Of a stretch of 64,000 nucleotides of DNA, positions 61,048 through 64,000 are shown in pieces (the first letter of the stretch is position 1; the number at the start of each line of letters is the position of its first letter). The notes under the pieces were generated by a model. That model made no database searches, was not told the origin of the DNA, and was given only the letters and a program-made list of their open reading frames with translations. The stretch spans positions 1-64,000 of the forward strand of contig JAIQFV010000015.1 in the NCBI GenBank assembly GCA_020073085.1, read 5' to 3'. This stretch comes from Terriglobia bacterium. Lineage in GTDB: Bacteria > Acidobacteriota > Terriglobia > JAIQFV01. Position numbers and translations under genes: made by a program.

Positions 61048-64000
61048 ATGTCTGTCCCAATCAAGGTTTTGTTGCTGGAGGACAGTGTCTCTGACACTGA
61101 ACTCATATTGCATGAGTTGCGCAACGCCGGCTTCGACCCCCAATGGGAGCGCGTGGATACCGAAGCGGATTTCCTGACCCATCTCAGTCCTGCACCGGAC
61201 ATCATCCTTGCCGATTTCAAACTCCCCCAATTCGACGGAACTCGCGCCCTTCGACTGTTGCGAGAACGGGGATTGGATATTCCCTTCATTCTCGTCTCAG
61301 GATCCATCGGAGAAGACCTTGCAGTTTCCGTTTTGAAAGCAGGCGCCTCTGATTACCTGCTCAAAGACCGCCTCGCTCGATTGGGCCAGGCCGTCGGTCA
61401 TGCGCTGGAGCAAAAAAAAGCGCAGGAGGAGAAACGCCGGGCCGAACAGGCCCTGATTGACAATGAAAAGCGCTTTCGCACCTTGATCGAACATAGTTCG
61501 GACACCATTTGCCTGGTGGCTCCCGAGGGGACCTTCTTGTATGCCGGGCCTTCTTCCGCTCGAGTCATCGGCTACCAGGAAGAGGAGTTGGTCGGCCGAA
61601 ACGTGCTCGAATTCATCCATCCGGACGATCGGGAGCTTACACTGGCGATCCTGACGGAACTGGTGAATACGCCGGGTGACAGGGCAACGGCGCAATATCG
61701 ATTCAAGCATAAGAATGGCTCCTGGCTCTGGATCGAAGGGGTCGCCTGTAATATGGTGGATGAACCCAGTATCCGGGCGATCGTGGTCAGCTATCGCGAT
61801 ATTTCAACCCGCAAGCGGACGGAAGAGAGCTTGAAGCAAGCCTTGGCCTGGTATGAAGCGATCTTTGAAGGCTCACGGGATGCCATCTTCATCAGTGATG
61901 CCGAGTCGAGATTTATTGCCGTCAACCAGGCCGCCTGCGAATTGACGGGATATTCGAGGAAGGAACTCCTGGGCATGCGAATTCCCGATCTCCATGAGCC
62001 GAGTGATCTCGAGGCTTATGAGAAATATCACGACCGCATCATGGTGGGTGTGGATATTGTGGACGAGGCCAAGGTCTTGCGAAGAGACGGCAGCAAGGTG
62101 GATACCGAATTCAACAATCGCCGCATCCTCATCAACGAGGTTCCTTTCATTCATAGTGTGGCCCGCGATGTTACAGACCGAAAGCGCGCGGAAGAAGCCC
62201 TGAGGCGCAGCCATGAGTTCCGTGACAGGGTCATGGAAAGCGCCACCAATTCGATTTTCGCCGTTGACCTGAAGGGGAAGTTTACACTCGCCAACAAGCG
62301 AACATCCCGGATCACCGGCTACGAGCCGGACGAATTCATCGGGATGTCATTTCACCGGCTTTACTCACCTGAGGTTTTGCCTGGCCTTGTGGAGCAGTTT
62401 AAGCGGCTGGTGACCGACCGAATTTCCATTTCGCAGTACGAGACTGATCTCATCCGGAAAGATGGGACAACCATTACCATCTCCTTCAGTCTTGCTCCCC
62501 TATTGGAGAACGGACAAGTCGTGGGCGTGGTCGGAACGTCGGAAGACATTACCGAGCGCAAGCGCGGAGAGGAAGCGCTGCGACTGGCCGAGAACAAGTA
62601 TCGCTCCATTTTTGAGAACACCATCGAAGGCATCTTTCAATCGACCCCGGAGGGTCGTTACCTCAGTGTCAACCCGGCCCTCGCCAGGATCCATGGGTTC
62701 GAGTCCCCTGAGGAAATGATGTCCTCCATAACCGACATTGGACATCAACTCTACGTCGATTCCAACCAGCGGGCAGAGTTCAAGCGCCTCCTGGAGGTAA
62801 GTGGCTATGTGAAAGATCTGGAGATTCAGACCCGCCGGAAAGACGGAACCCGGATTTCGACCTCAGTGAACGCTCGCACCCTTCGCGATGCAAGCGGTGC
62901 GGTAATGTGCTATGAAGGGACCGTTGAGGACATCACGGAGCGCAAGCGCGCGGAGGAAGCACTCAAAACGCAGGCACAAGTGCTCCAGAACATGGTTGAA
63001 GGCGTGTGCGTCACGGAAGAGGGAACCCATATCACGTTCACCAACCCCCGATTCAACGCCATGTTCGGATATGAGCCAGGAGAGTTGATCGGAGAACATG
63101 CGTCCATCTTGCATCATTGTTCAGCCGAAGAGAGTGCGCAGCTCCATGACGAGATTGCACATCGACTCCAGACCGGGTCGCTGTGGGAGGGAGAATGCCT
63201 GAACACCAAGAAAGATGGGACGCACTTTGTCACTTCAGCCCGGATTAGCCGAATGGAAATTTCAGGCAAGGATTGTTGGATCTCTGTTCAAGAAGATATA
63301 ACTGAGCGCAAGCGGGCGGAGGAGGAACGTCTCAAGCTTTTTCGTGCCGTGGAACAGAGTCCGGACTCGGTGGTCGTTACCGATACGCAAGGGAACATCG
63401 AGTATGTGAATCCCAAATTTACTCAAATCACCGGGTACTCGTCGGCAGAAGCCCTGGGACAAAATCCCCGCATTTTGAAATCCGGCGAACTATCCCCGGA
63501 AAAATACCAGGAGCTGTGGAAAACCATTACCAGCGGCCATGATTGGCGCGGCGAATTTCATAACAAGAAGAAAAATGGCGAGCTCTACTGGGAATATGCC
63601 ACGATCTCTCCCATCAAGAACGCCCAGGGCGACATCACTCATTTCCTGGCCATCAAGGAAGACCTCTCAGTACGAAAAAGTCTGGAGGAACAACTCCGGC
63701 AATCGCAAAAAATGGACGCCATTGGAAGACTGGCGGGAGGAGTGGCCCATGACTTCAATAACCTGCTCACGGCGATTCTCGGGTATTCCGAGATGATGGA
63801 GACGAAGTTGAAGGCCAACGATCCCCTGTGCTCCAGTGTCCGGGAGATCCGTAACGCGGGAGAGCGCGCGGCCACCCTCGTTCGTCAACTCCTCGCCTTC
63901 AGCCGGAAACAGATGCTTCAAACGAAGGTCTTGAATCTGAATCAAGTCGTCGGGGAGTTGGACAAGATGCTCCGCCGGCTGATTGGCGAGGATATCGATC
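61048..64000 (+). CDS. receiver - six PAS - histidine kinase, 3' end outside the window
   Basis: An open frame of 984 codons from ATG 61048 to the window edge. Receiver domain at residues 1-125 with D56 (IILADFKLPQFDG) and the DYLLKD motif. PAS domains begin at about residues 139, 268, 389, 514, 642 and 762, each closing with a PAC segment and a linker such as [13 protein letters not shown] HisKA domain starts near 887 with AIGRLAGGVAHDFNNLLTAI, the His in AHDFNN. The ATPase domain has just begun at the edge. It follows the Rcp1-type regulator by 60 bases and probably belongs to the same operon and relay. No membrane segment is visible, so it is cytoplasmic. Confidence 0.92.
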   Translation, partial: MSVPIKVLLLEDSVSDTELILHELRNAGFDPQWERVDTEADFLTHLSPAPDIILADFKLPQFDGTRALRLLRERGLDIPFILVSGSIGEDLAVSVLKAGASDYLLKDRLARLGQAVGHALEQKKAQEEKRRAEQALIDNEKRFRTLIEHSSDTICLVAPEGTFLYAGPSSARVIGYQEEELVGRNVLEFIHPDDRELTLAILTELVNTPGDRATAQYRFKHKNGSWLWIEGVACNMVDEPSIRAIVVSYRDISTRKRTEESLKQALAWYEAIFEGSRDAIFISDAESRFIAVNQAACELTGYSRKELLGMRIPDLHEPSDLEAYEKYHDRIMVGVDIVDEAKVLRRDGSKVDTEFNNRRILINEVPFIHSVARDVTDRKRAEEALRRSHEFRDRVMESATNSIFAVDLKGKFTLANKRTSRITGYEPDEFIGMSFHRLYSPEVLPGLVEQFKRLVTDRISISQYETDLIRKDGTTITISFSLAPLLENGQVVGVVGTSEDITERKRGEEALRLAENKYRSIFENTIEGIFQSTPEGRYLSVNPALARIHGFESPEEMMSSITDIGHQLYVDSNQRAEFKRLLEVSGYVKDLEIQTRRKDGTRISTSVNARTLRDASGAVMCYEGTVEDITERKRAEEALKTQAQVLQNMVEGVCVTEEGTHITFTNPRFNAMFGYEPGELIGEHASILHHCSAEESAQLHDEIAHRLQTGSLWEGECLNTKKDGTHFVTSARISRMEISGKDCWISVQEDITERKRAEEERLKLFRAVEQSPDSVVVTDTQGNIEYVNPKFTQITGYSSAEALGQNPRILKSGELSPEKYQELWKTITSGHDWRGEFHNKKKNGELYWEYATISPIKNAQGDITHFLAIKEDLSVRKSLEEQLRQSQKMDAIGRLAGGVAHDFNNLLTAILGYSEMMETKLKANDPLCSSVREIRNAGERAATLVRQLLAFSRKQMLQTKVLNLNQVVGELDKMLRRLIGEDID

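Overview
The window looks like a chromosomal segment of an Acidobacteriota bacterium (inference). The reasons are a protein with the VWFA-related Acidobacterial domain, three large Oar-like TonB-dependent receptors with an N-terminal carboxypeptidase-regulatory-like domain, several Ser/Thr kinases fused to TolB/FlgO-like and TPR regions, a moderately high GC content, and intergenic DNA full of palindromic and 7-bp-periodic repeats.

Layout. 0-18 kb: the 3' part of a gene for a REP-associated (IS200-like) transposase, two monocistronic Oar-like receptors each followed by or close to a terminator, an ECF sigma / anti-sigma / Spy-like operon surrounded by REP-like palindromes, a small secreted protein, and a third Oar-like receptor in an operon with the VWFA protein. 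18-31 kb: a trans-sulfuration PLP enzyme, a DevBCA-type ABC exporter whose genes are separated by hairpin-rich spacers, a decayed membrane-protein gene, an MFS transporter, an octaheme HAO-like cytochrome c, tRNA-Ser(CGA) and tadA. The 24.3-30.4 kb stretch is bracketed by two inverted copies of a composite repeat built from ordered blocks of different 7-bp repeats. 30-36 kb: isoquinoline-oxidoreductase-like molybdoenzyme genes, a Phd/RelE toxin-antitoxin pair and a His/Met-rich outer-membrane protein. 36-48 kb: three Ser/Thr kinases, one paired with an ECF sigma factor, a protein with three tandem XRE helix-turn-helix domains, a pseudogene and two paralogous small secreted or cell-surface-like proteins. 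48-52 kb: a hybrid histidine kinase. 52.7-57.7 kb: an AmmeMemoRadiSam locus in which the Memo and AMMECR1 domains are fused into a predicted lipoprotein, the radical SAM enzyme carries a Tat-like N-terminus, and a polytopic membrane protein with a spermidine-synthase-like domain lies between them. 58-64 kb: a phytochrome-type histidine kinase, its Rcp1-type response regulator and a REC-6xPAS histidine kinase that runs off the window.

The two strongest leads for something undescribed are the ordered heptad-block element (24.26-24.62 kb inverted at 30.03-30.37 kb, with single-block relatives that mostly start within a few bases of stop or start codons) and the apparently cell-envelope-located AmmeMemoRadiSam / aminopropyltransferase-like locus. 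All assignments come from reading the sequence and remembered family features; no database search was run.
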